This document shows, in pieces, positions 1 through 5,469 of a DNA stretch of 7,001 bases; the stretch's first letter is position 1, and the number at the start of each line of letters is the position of its first letter. The notes beneath the pieces are model-generated. The model saw only the letters and a list, made by a program, of their open reading frames with translations. It did not search any database and was not told the DNA's origin. Both the position numbers and the translations under genes were made by a program. This stretch comes from CBDUQP01 sp965369385 (lineage in GTDB: Bacteria > Planctomycetota > Phycisphaerae > SM23-33), in the NCBI GenBank assembly GCA_965369385.1, contig CBDUQP010000157.1:1-7001 (forward strand). Reading direction: 5' to 3'.

Positions 1-7
1 CCGTTGC

Positions 8-311
8 CGTTCGGGCCGAAGGTCCGATGGGCGGTTAGCCGGGGGTCAGCCGCGACGTAAGTCGTGGTGCAGCCCCCGGATATAACTCTCTAAACTCCCC
101 GCCCCGAAGGGGCGGGGGGAGAAGCTTGGCTTGCGAATTAACGAGAGTAATTGGCACAGGAGCTGCCCATGTATCCGGCATCAACGCGGCGCAACAGCTT
201 CTCTGACCACCCCTTGCGGGGTTCTGATATTTTGGGCTTGGGATCCGGGGGTTCCCTCCCGTTGGTCGGTCACACCCCGGCTTACCGCCCATCGGACCTT
301 CGGCCCGAACG
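8..311. repeat. Interspersed palindromic element, copy 1
   Basis: The two ends (8-46 and 274-311) are near-perfect inverted repeats of about 38 bp built around GGGCCGAAGGTCCG, differing by one T/A and one G indel. Inside are a strong hairpin, CCCCGCCCC-GAA-GGGGCGGGG (97-117), and a weaker mirrored block on the right (CCCC-TTGC-GGGG, about 210-221), so the unit can fold back over much of its length. The same ends and the CCCC-GAA-GGGG hairpin recur at 2765-3077. No transposase or convincing reading frame is inside, so it is best described as a MITE-like or structured interspersed repeat. The true outer edge on the left may lie before base 8, because CCGTTGCC at 1-8 is also found, inverted, outside copy 2. 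Confidence 0.75.
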
Positions 312-340
312 ACGAAAAACAGCAAAAAACGACCAAAAAC
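311..340. repeat. Three phased A-tracts (10-bp units)
   Basis: Three imperfect 10-bp units (GACGAAAAAC, AGCAAAAAAC, GACCAAAAAC) follow the right end of repeat element 1. The A-runs recur at about one helical turn, which is the arrangement expected of intrinsically bent DNA. Read on the minus strand they are T-runs lying downstream of the first methyltransferase gene and its trailing hairpins. Confidence 0.6.
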
Positions 341-351
341 AACTAATACAG

Positions 352-397
352 ACGGCAGCGCCGTTGGGGACTGCCCCGTTTGGGCTCGTTTTGCCCA
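352..397 (-). terminator. Hairpin cluster downstream of methyltransferase gene; possible weak terminator
   Basis: Three short perfect stems sit in a row: TGGGC/GCCCA (381-385 with 393-397), GGGG/CCCC (366-369 with 374-377) and ACGGC/GCCGT (352-356 with 360-364). They lie 53 bp or more beyond the stop codon of the 450-1136 gene. On the minus strand the last stem is followed by a T-run only after about 10-15 bases, so this is not a textbook intrinsic terminator. It could still end or slow the methyltransferase transcript. Confidence 0.3.
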
Positions 398-449
398 GTT
401 ACAGACGGTATTGCCATTGTACACACGATCAACTTACGCGAATATGTGA

Positions 450-1136
450 TTACGTGTCAATTGTCCCTACCGCAACGATGAAAACTCGGCCGGCGTAGAC
501 AACTTCCATACTCACGCCGCTGGTTTCTGCCATCGCCTTGAAGTCATCTTCGACGAAATACCTCTTGTATATCTCGAACTGTCTCCCATCGTTGAGAGTT
601 CGCTCGTGTGCGCCAACCTTCTCCCGCGCCTTTGCTCGCTCGTCGTTCCATATAGAATCAAGAACAAGGAAACGGCCGCCAGGTTTCAGCATTCCTTTCA
701 ATTTGGTGAAGAAAGCCTGTTCCATGTCTTCCGGCACGTGGCTGAGGAAGCAACCGATGACGGCCATGTCGAATGCATCCCGACCAAAATCCTGTCCAAA
801 GAAATCGCCCTGAACGAATGTGCACTTGTCCGTGATTCCCAGGCTATCGGTCTTGCTCCTGCACTCGGCCAGCATTTTCGCCGACTGGTCGAACAGAGTG
901 ATAGACGGGCAGGAATCTGCATACGAAGGCATCCAGAACCCCGTCCCGCAGGCAATATCGATCACGTGCCCTTCACACAACCGCCCCGCTATTTCGCCCA
1001 GTGCAGCAGATTCCCGCACGTAAGCCTCCTGATCCGGGATACACGCCGGGCCCGCGCCGCGGGTGTAGAGCTCCTCATACTCCCCGGCCCGCTCGTCATA
1101 ATAGTCAAACATCTCCGTCATCATGTCACCATCCAT
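450..1136 (-). CDS. Class I SAM-dependent methyltransferase (228 aa)
   Basis: Predicted soluble cytoplasmic methyltransferase that transfers a methyl group from S-adenosylmethionine to an unknown substrate. The Rossmann-fold signs are clear: the SAM-binding motif I is VIDIACGTGFW (D60 to G66), an acidic residue ends strand 2 (LFDQS, D83), and the later LKPGGRFLVLD segment is the usual post-motif loop and strand. The N-terminus (FDYYDERAGEYEELY) resembles the YYDxRAxEYExxY opening of many Methyltransf_11/25-type enzymes. The substrate cannot be told from the sequence. The start is uncertain: ATG at 1136 has only a distant AAGAG, while ATGs four and five codons in are preceded by GGATGG. It is the third of three consecutive methyltransferase genes on this strand, 85 bp after the previous stop, so it may be co-transcribed or have its own promoter. 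Confidence 0.88.
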   Translation of the reverse strand: MDGDMMTEMFDYYDERAGEYEELYTRGAGPACIPDQEAYVRESAALGEIAGRLCEGHVIDIACGTGFWMPSYADSCPSITLFDQSAKMLAECRSKTDSLGITDKCTFVQGDFFGQDFGRDAFDMAVIGCFLSHVPEDMEQAFFTKLKGMLKPGGRFLVLDSIWNDERAKAREKVGAHERTLNDGRQFEIYKRYFVEDDFKAMAETSGVSMEVVYAGRVFIVAVGTIDT

Positions 1137-1221
1137 ATCTTCGTTAGCTTTCTCTTGAAATCAATGAAACGTTGCCTGTAATCAAATGCAGCACGCTGTC
1201 CGGTCAACTACCAGGCTCCGA

Positions 1222-2019
1222 TCAGTCGCGAGTTGCTTTGATCGAGAACATCATTGGAATACCGTCGGGAGCGGCATCATACCACCACAGGCCGTCGTCA
1301 TGCTGCGTCAGATACGGCTGGGCCGGGTATGTGCAAAATGGGAATTCGTGGAGATACTCTATGCGAAGGCCGGCCGCGAGGAGCGAGTTGATGATATCGC
1401 CCATGCTGTGCGTCCATTCATGCGTGGTGCGGGTGACACCGGGCTCCTCACCGCCGTATGAGCCAGTGGTCTCTTCGATGATGGGCTCGTCTGAGTGAAA
1501 ATACGGGTAATGGATGGTTGGCTCATCGGCAATGGCGAAGGTATCGGCGAACGGATGAAATTCAAAAATATAGAATGTTCCGCCGGGTTTGAGGAAATGT
1601 GCGATAGTCTCGGCCCACTTCGTCAGATCCGGCAGCCAGACAAGTACGCCTTGCGAGGTGTAGACAATATCGAACTGACCGGCCAAATGCTCCGGAAGAT
1701 CGTAGACGTTGCAACAGACGAACTCGGCGGGAATCCCAATCTCGGCCGATATCGAGCGTGCCAGCGAGATAGACTTATCGGAGATATCCACTCCCGTAAC
1801 CTTCGCACCCCGCCGAGCCCAGGAAAGCGTCTCCAATCCAAAGTGGCATTGAAGATGCAGAAGACTCTTATTCGATACATCGCCCAGCTCTTCAAGCTCC
1901 GTTCTCTGCAGCGTGCATCGGCCACGTTTGAAGCCATCCACGTCGTACAATTCGGATTTCTCATGGATATCAGTCCACGCATTCCACAGTTCCTTGTTGG
2001 CATTCATGAATTCTTCCAT
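1222..2019 (-). CDS. Class I SAM-dependent methyltransferase, LHLQCHFG family (265 aa)
   Basis: Predicted cytoplasmic methyltransferase of unknown substrate. It belongs to a recognisable family whose SAM-binding motif I is not DxGxGxG but LLHLQCHFG (residues 53-61). This is followed by LSWARRGAKVTGVDIS with the ribose-binding acidic residue D78, then NVYDLP (104-109), FDIVYTSQGVLVWLPDL (116-132) and LKPGGTFYIFEFHP (from 143). The N-terminal NKELWNAWTDIH...YDV segment is also typical of that family. I chose ATG at 2019 because GGAG lies eight bases before it; GTG at 2025 would leave only two bases. Only 17 bp separate it from the stop of the upstream methyltransferase, so the two are almost certainly in one operon. 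What the paired enzymes modify is not evident. Confidence 0.9.
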   Translation of the reverse strand: MEEFMNANKELWNAWTDIHEKSELYDVDGFKRGRCTLQRTELEELGDVSNKSLLHLQCHFGLETLSWARRGAKVTGVDISDKSISLARSISAEIGIPAEFVCCNVYDLPEHLAGQFDIVYTSQGVLVWLPDLTKWAETIAHFLKPGGTFYIFEFHPFADTFAIADEPTIHYPYFHSDEPIIEETTGSYGGEEPGVTRTTHEWTHSMGDIINSLLAAGLRIEYLHEFPFCTYPAQPYLTQHDDGLWWYDAAPDGIPMMFSIKATRD

Positions 2020-2036
2020 GCTCACTGCTCCGTTCT

Positions 2037-2687
2037 CTATTGCTTAACCGCTCTTATACGGAAGAACTCTTGGTTCACCTGCTCGCCGCCGGGCAGAGTA
2101 GCTTTTCCAGATGCCACTTCTGTAGAGTCGATTGCGAAAGGACCTTCCAGCAGTGCGGCCGCCGACCGTTCGTCGAACACGGTGTGCAAAACGCCTTTCT
2201 CTGGTCCTTTGTCGCAAATAAATGTCCGCAACTCCACTTGCTCCCCAGAGGCCCTGTAGTCCTTCGTCGTCAGCAGTGTCAGCAGGAACAGCCCGCCTGG
2301 CACAAGTCGCTGCGCTATTGCTGAGACTGATGCGGCGACTTCATCGGGCATGCCGTGGTTCAATACATTGATCGAAAGCGCAGCCGTGAACTGGACTCCA
2401 TCGAACGGGATCTCCCACATCGGTCCTTTTTGCAGGACTGCCGAGAGATCGAACTTGCGAAGGTTCTCGTGCGCCTTGGCGATCGCGACTTCTGACAGGT
2501 CGATACCGTACACGTCATAGCCGCTGGCAGCCAGGTACACAAGGTGCCTGCCGCATCCACATCCGACGTCCAGAATCGGCCCCGAAGCCGGCGATATGCT
2601 CGCAATGTTGTCTTTAACAAACTCCCTGGGGTTCAGGTCGCTGCAGAATCTTTCATCGCTGAATATCTCATCCCACATATTCTTCAT
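2037..2687 (-). CDS. Class I SAM-dependent methyltransferase, TehB-like fold (216 aa)
   Basis: Predicted cytoplasmic methyltransferase with a textbook motif I, ILDVGCGCGRHLVYLA (D40 to G46), and strand 2 ending YGIDLSE (D63). The short N-terminus (MWDEIFSDERF) and the layout resemble the tellurite-resistance/TehB-like and thiopurine-type methyltransferases, but I see no residue pattern that fixes a substrate. The segment FTAALSINVLNH occupies the motif IV position, and LVPGGLFLLTLLT is the post-motif strand. ATG at 2687 has AGGGAAGG seven bases upstream and is preferred. ATG at 2693 is also in frame and overlaps, as ATGA, the stop of a GNAT gene remnant (2690-2746). That overlap suggests the gene was once translationally coupled to an acetyltransferase gene. 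It is the first of three methyltransferases in a row. Confidence 0.9.
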   Translation of the reverse strand: MKNMWDEIFSDERFCSDLNPREFVKDNIASISPASGPILDVGCGCGRHLVYLAASGYDVYGIDLSEVAIAKAHENLRKFDLSAVLQKGPMWEIPFDGVQFTAALSINVLNHGMPDEVAASVSAIAQRLVPGGLFLLTLLTTKDYRASGEQVELRTFICDKGPEKGVLHTVFDERSAAALLEGPFAIDSTEVASGKATLPGGEQVNQEFFRIRAVKQ

Positions 2688-2689
2688 AA

Positions 2690-2746
2690 TCATTCCTTCC
2701 CTGCTCCCGGTTCAAGGTCGATCCAATATCGATGCGTTACTCGGCC
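2690..2746 (-). pseudogene. C-terminal remnant of a second GNAT acetyltransferase
   Basis: Eighteen codons plus stop read GRVTHRYWIDLEPGAGKE. The intact acetyltransferase at 3213-3764 ends RITQRYWIDLEPGAGTQ. Over the last 54 bases including the stop, I count 45 identical between this remnant and 3213-3266. Upstream of about 2747 the similarity stops, and the sequence runs within some 18 bp into the left end of repeat element 2. The remaining part of the gene is absent from the window. Its stop overlaps the methyltransferase ATG at 2693 (ATGA). The best explanation is a duplicated GNAT gene mostly lost by deletion or by rearrangement at the repeat. Confidence 0.75.
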
Positions 2747-2764
2747 AGCGGACCTTATGCAGTT

Positions 2765-3077
2765 AGGGCCGAAGGTCCGGTAAGCGCGTAGCCGGGGGTG
2801 ACTGTTCTGCCTGCTCGCAGGCAAGGAACCCCCGGATAAAGACTCCCCCAACAAGAACCCCGAAGGGGTGGCAAGAGAAGCCGGTCCGCTATCAGACGTT
2901 TGATAACGCGGTGACTTGTCCCAACGGGCTGCACTAATTCGCAGTCAACTTCACCCCCCGCCCCTCCGCGGCGGGCTTTGTGTGGGGCACTCTGTCCGGG
3001 GGCTGCGCCACCATCCCGATATACATCGGGATTGCGGCTTACCACCCGGCTAACTGCCCACCGGACCTTCGGCCCGG
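2765..3077. repeat. Interspersed palindromic element, copy 2
   Basis: The left end (from 2765) carries GGGCCGAAGGTCCGG and the right end (to 3077) its inverse, CCGGACCTTCGGCCCGG. GGCTAACTGCCCA near the right end corresponds, inverted, to the TGGGCGGTTAGCC of copy 1. The internal block CCCCCGGATA, then ACCCC-GAA-GGGGT (2857-2869), then AGAGAAGC is shared with copy 1 at 73-125. The rest of the interior differs, and the right half includes an extra palindrome, TCCCGATATACATCGGGA (3013-3030). It sits exactly between the intact GNAT gene and the GNAT remnant. No protein gene inside is credible. Confidence 0.75.
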
Positions 3078-3099
3078 AAGGCAACGGCCGAAAACTAAT

Positions 3100-3212
3100 T
3101 GCCCATCCTCCTCCACTCTGCAAGCTATGGAGGACAGGCCGGACCTCCCGTCTTCGCCTGCGGCTTCGTCGCGACAAGCTCGGCCCGGAAGGCGACTGTC
3201 CAATTCTCTCTG
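3100..3212. repeat. Imperfect palindromic DNA after the GNAT gene
   Basis: This short gene-free stretch joins repeat element 2 to the stop of the acetyltransferase. It contains CTCCACTCTGCAAGCTATGGAG (outer arms CTCCA and TGGAG) and a longer imperfect fold from GGACAG (3131) to CTGTCC (about 3201). In composition it resembles the GTCCTGC...GCAGGAC hairpin at 4263-4308. The reading frame that crosses it translates repeat sequence only. Confidence 0.45.
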
Positions 3213-3764
3213 TCATTGCGTTCCGGCTCCCGGTTCAAGATCAATCCAATATCGTTGGGTTATTCGCTTGCCGTGCTCGGAGTAGCTTTCGGAATCTAGC
3301 ACGCCGCCGTTTTTGAGGATCACGCGCTGCGATGCGATGTTTTGGTCGCTGCACGTGATGAGTGCCCTGTCTATGCCAAACCTAGACGCCTTCTGCAGGA
3401 CAAGTTTCACCATGAGCGTCCCGTAGCCCTTGTTCCGCTCGCTCGGCCGAACCGAGTAGCCCGCGTGGCCGCCAAAATCCCGAAGTGCTTCAGTCAGACT
3501 GTGCCGCAGATCGCAGACGCCGCATATTCGCCCGCCGCTGACAAGCCAGTAAGCGGAGTTCTGCACCCAGCCATCAGGAAGATTCTCGCCCCGTGCGTAA
3601 TCCCGCATGCGGCGTATGTAGGCGTCAAAACCCTCTTCATCCTTGCAGCAGAGCCCCGGGGTCAGATCGATTTCACCAACAGCGCGAAACTCCCCCATCA
3701 ACTCGCCGAACTCCTGGCGAAACTCCTCTGCAGGCTCGATCAGTTGAATACCATGTTCGCCCAT
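3213..3764 (-). CDS. GNAT family N-acetyltransferase (183 aa)
   Basis: Predicted cytoplasmic acetyl-CoA-dependent N-acetyltransferase. The acetyl-CoA pyrophosphate-binding motif A is GYSVRPSERNKGYGT (102-116, core R110-x-x-G-Y-G115). It is preceded by the paired strands RICGVCDLRHSLTE and followed by LITCSDQNIASQRVILKNGG (135-154), the motif B region. The order and wording (LRH.L.E.L...GGH.GYSVRPSER.KGYG) match the COG3981-type predicted acetyltransferases as I recall them. The substrate is unknown. ATG at 3764 has only a weak GAG-rich ribosome site. The last bases form CAATGA, an ATGA overlap that could have coupled a following gene, now replaced by repeat DNA. A near-identical tail survives at 2690-2746, showing that the gene had a tandem relative. 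Confidence 0.88.
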   Translation of the reverse strand: MGEHGIQLIEPAEEFRQEFGELMGEFRAVGEIDLTPGLCCKDEEGFDAYIRRMRDYARGENLPDGWVQNSAYWLVSGGRICGVCDLRHSLTEALRDFGGHAGYSVRPSERNKGYGTLMVKLVLQKASRFGIDRALITCSDQNIASQRVILKNGGVLDSESYSEHGKRITQRYWIDLEPGAGTQ

Positions 3765-3894
3765 TCGACTCGTTCTCTCATTTCCCGGCGATAGTCAGCC
3801 CGCCCAACGCAGCAACGTTACCATATTACCGACACTAGAACGCTATGTGTTGTTTCGAGCAATAGGAAACAATTCGGCCTGACGACATGGCAAT

Positions 3895-4013
3895 CCTGAT
3901 GTGCATCGGGACTGGGGACGCCACGATTACGCATCGCGACTGACACCACCTGCCTGCCGGCACAGGTGGCGACCCACGATACGGCAGTGTGTCGTCCCGA
4001 TGCACATCGGGAC
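3895..4013. repeat. Inverted-repeat unit with CCCGATGTGCATCGGG ends
   Basis: CCTGATGTGCATCGGGAC (3895-3912) and GTCCCGATGCACATCGGGAC (3994-4013) are inverted copies, and each is itself nearly palindromic. Between them lies a hairpin, CCACCTG/CAGGTGG (3946-3952 with 3963-3969). The same small palindrome, with TATA in the middle, occurs inside repeat element 2 at 3013-3030, which links the two repeat families. Confidence 0.65.
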
Positions 4014-4064
4014 CACCCGACGTGCCGCCCTTTCAGGGCTCTGCTTGAATCGGCTTGACTGGGT

Positions 4065-4238
4065 CGGAGACTTACGTCTCCGCCTAAGATCTTACGAGGC
4101 CTTCGGCCTCTGGAAGACGTCGAAGTTTCTGATGACGTGAGACGATGAGTAGGTGCTTTTCGTTCAACTGATATTGGACGACGCTTGGCTTCCGGCTCGG
4201 AGGGCCGGCGAGATCTTAGACGGAGGCATGAGCCTCCG
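4065..4238. repeat. Second MITE-like inverted-repeat element, about 174 bp
   Basis: The left end has CGGAGACTTACGTCTCCG followed by CCTAAGATCT (4083-4092), then GAGGCC-TTC-GGCCTC (4096-4110). The right end, inverted, has CGGAGGCTCATGCCTCCG followed by TCTAAGATCT, then a GGCC-rich CCGGAAG block. The two ends thus mirror each other for about 45 bp with scattered differences, and each carries its own small hairpin (4066-4081 and 4221-4238). Nothing inside looks coding. Confidence 0.6.
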
Positions 4239-4262
4239 GACACAGCGTGCAAGAATATCCAA

Positions 4263-4308
4263 GCCCCGACTTGTCCTGCGAAGCTCGCAGAGCGAAGCAG
4301 GACGGGGC
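4263..4308. repeat. Strong hairpin GTCCTGC...GCAGGAC
   Basis: GTCCTGC (4273-4279) pairs with GCAGGAC (4297-4303), and the stem continues with GCCCC (4263-4267) against GGGGC (4304-4308) across a five-base bulge (GACTT). The loop contains a smaller palindrome, CTGCGAAGCTCGCAG, overlapping the arm. There is no T-run on either side, so it is an interspersed palindrome rather than a terminator. Confidence 0.6.
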
Positions 4309-4546
4309 GACACAATGGAGGTGAATCTACATATCAAGACAATGGATGATGATTAGCGTGCCAATGCCACTTCTTCTTGGGATCGCGATGTTCTATCATG
4401 TCATTCCCTTTTGCATGTGATTCCCTTTTCAGGCGTATGGTGTTGGTTGGGGCCCGGCCGGCGGTGCAGACGCAAAGCCTTGACAGATAACAACCAACGG
4501 ATGACTTGATGGATTGATTATCCCCGAAATGCCCCGCATTTCCCAC

Positions 4547-4568
4547 AAATCCCCGGCAAATCCCCGGC
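4547..4568. repeat. 11-bp tandem repeat AAATCCCCGGC x2
   Basis: Two perfect copies (4547-4557, 4558-4568) are followed by AAATTTCCCC and preceded by a degenerate copy, AAATGCCCCGC (4527-4537). The repeat lies in non-coding DNA beyond the tRNA terminator. Confidence 0.7.
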
Positions 4569-4601
4569 AAATTTCCCCAGACAAAGCCCCAGCAGAGCTT
4601 C

Positions 4602-4641
4602 AAAAAAGAAAGCGGCCGACAATTCGAAGACTGTCAACCGC
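4602..4641 (-). terminator. Intrinsic terminator of the tRNA-Arg unit
   Basis: On the minus strand GCGGTTGACA (4641-4632) pairs over ten bases, two of them G-U, with TGTCGGCCGC (4621-4612). The T-rich tail TTTCTTTTTT follows immediately (4611-4602). It begins 33 bp beyond the tRNA 3' end and is the right orientation and distance to end that transcript. Confidence 0.8.
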
Positions 4642-4673
4642 TCTAACTCTAGTCAGAATCAATACTTCTAAAC

Positions 4674-4747
4674 TACGCCCGGCGCGACTCGAACGCGCGA
4701 CCTCAGGTTTAGGAAACCAGCGCTCTATCCTGCTGAGCTACGGGCGC
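4674..4747 (-). tRNA. tRNA-Arg (anticodon CCU)
   Basis: The minus strand folds into a full 74-nt cloverleaf. The acceptor stem is GCGCCCG with CGGGCGT (closing G1-U72 wobble), the D arm GCTC/GAGC, the anticodon loop TTCCTAA with anticodon CCT, the variable loop AGGTC, and the T arm GCGCG-TTCGAGT-CGCGC, with discriminator A73. It decodes AGG. The 3' CCA is not encoded, so it must be added enzymatically. One U-U mismatch occurs in the second pair of the anticodon stem (CTGGT against ACCTG). A promoter about 45-50 bp upstream and a terminator downstream make it a single-gene unit. Confidence 0.95.
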
Positions 4748-4932
4748 TTATATCTCCGCAGGGATCGGCCAACCGGCGGCCACGGCCCGACAGAAGTTCA
4801 CTATAATTACAGACTTGTGTCGCTCAAGTCAACCTTCTGCACGCAAAGATATGGGAGGCTTTGAGACTGCGGGCGCTTCAGATGTGGCATGGTCCCGGGG
4901 AGGGAGAACACCATTGCGGGCTCAGGTGTGCT
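4748..4932. other. Spacer between sensor gene and tRNA
   Basis: Gene-free stretch between the end of the sigma operon and the tRNA. It holds the likely tRNA promoter (4800-4827). I see no intrinsic terminator directly after the sensor gene, so how that operon ends is unclear. Confidence 0.5.
4800..4827 (-). promoter_or_regulatory. Probable sigma-70-type promoter for tRNA-Arg
   Basis: On the minus strand TTGAGC (4827-4822) and TATAGT (4805-4800) are 16 bp apart, matching the -35 and -10 consensus at four and five of six positions. Transcription would start near 4793, about 46 bp before the mature tRNA. An alternative -35, TTGACT, lies five bases further upstream but would give an overlong 21-bp spacer. 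Confidence 0.5.
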
Positions 4933-5469
4933 CTACTGGGCTGCGGCGGGCTTGTCGGCAGGTGTGGTGGGAATGGATTTCGGTTTGCCTCCGGCTGCGG
5001 CGGCCCTTCGCTTATCGAACTGCTCGCACATCTTCTTCCAGTTCTGCTTCTGGGCGTCGTCAAGGATGGCGGCTATGTCGGATCGCATTATCGCCAACTG
5101 CGGCCGGAACTTTGCCCACATTTCCTTTCGCACTTCAAAAAGCTTCGTCGCGTGCGGTAGCAGGACGATGCGGAGTTCGTCACTCTTGGCTTGATCCAGT
5201 TTGAGCTGGCGTGTAATTCGCTCGGTGAACCGCTCGCAGACGGCTTGGGGAGTTCGCGGGCGTCGTCGTCTATTCCCGCCGCCGGCAGACAGGCCGAGTG
5301 AAATCACGATCCCCCCGCCCACGACCGCGCCGCAGAGGAAGATCATCGAAAGCAGCAGAACCGTCTTCCATCGTCGGCTGCAACAGAGCACGGAGGAAGA
5401 AATCGCGATCGGCCGAGATTCTTGAGTGCCTTCCGCATCGCCGGCATTTTCGGTATTTTCCGTGTTCAT
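4933..5469 (-). CDS. Membrane-anchored periplasmic sensor-like protein (Spy/CpxP/CnrX-like), 178 aa
   Basis: Predicted inner-membrane protein with a short cytoplasmic N-terminus, one transmembrane helix (about 36-60, TVLLLSMIFLCGAVVGGGIV) and a helical periplasmic domain. The domain (77-155) has the rhythm of the Spy/CpxP/CnrX family: a first helix FTERITRQLKLD, then long charged helices with RKEMWAKFRPQLAIMRSDIAAIL and a DAQKQNWKKM turn. The tail (156-178) is Ala/Pro/Lys-rich and low complexity. In that family such domains sense misfolded protein or metal ions. I see no obvious His/Met metal cluster, so the ligand is open. ATG at 5469 overlaps the preceding stop as ATGA and has GGTGGG upstream; in-frame codons upstream lie inside the previous gene. 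It is the last gene of the sigma operon and probably signals to the membrane protein encoded just before it. Confidence 0.7.
   Translation of the reverse strand: MNTENTENAGDAEGTQESRPIAISSSVLCCSRRWKTVLLLSMIFLCGAVVGGGIVISLGLSAGGGNRRRRPRTPQAVCERFTERITRQLKLDQAKSDELRIVLLPHATKLFEVRKEMWAKFRPQLAIMRSDIAAILDDAQKQNWKKMCEQFDKRRAAAAGGKPKSIPTTPADKPAAAQ

Larger units (their letters stand above)
3790..4600. other. Gene-free, palindrome-rich region
   Basis: No convincing protein gene lies here on either strand. The open frames lack recognisable motifs and largely translate inverted repeats. The recognisable content is a set of palindromes (3895-4013, 4065-4238, 4263-4308, listed separately) and a short 11-bp tandem repeat near 4547-4568. 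Bases 4310-4500 show nothing I can name, apart from two copies of ATTCCCTTTT about 20 bp apart (near 4404 and 4420). Confidence 0.6.

Noticed and set aside
35..424. Minus-strand 129-aa open frame at the left edge
   Set aside because: It translates repeat element 1 and its flank; Gly/Pro-rich with no motif and no ribosome site.
606..1181. Plus-strand 191-aa open frame
   Set aside because: Antisense to the methyltransferase at 450-1136, with no recognisable motif.
1495..2259. Plus-strand 254-aa open frame
   Set aside because: It lies antisense to two methyltransferase genes that have full motif sets; its own translation shows no domain.
2755..3216. Minus-strand 153-aa frame starting at the ATGA after the GNAT gene
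   Set aside because: The ATG position is suggestive of a lost downstream gene, but the translation is Arg/Ser/Gly-rich and follows the palindromic repeat throughout.
450..3764. Integron cassette array (acetyltransferase and methyltransferases separated by palindromes)
   Set aside because: The genes are coupled by short gaps and ATGA overlaps rather than each ending in its own attC site, the palindromes are about 300 bp with the wrong ends, and no integrase is present.
3770..3860. Promoter for the GNAT gene
   Set aside because: TAATAT on the minus strand resembles a -10 box, but there is no acceptable -35 at the right distance.
3895..4308. CRISPR-like array
   Set aside because: The repeats are different palindromes in inverted orientation, without evenly spaced direct repeats or cas genes.
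4263..4308. Rho-independent terminator
   Set aside because: The stem is strong, but neither strand has a T-run after it and no gene ends close by.
3818..4315. Minus-strand 165-aa frame
   Set aside because: Covers three separate palindromic repeats; no motif, signal or ribosome site.
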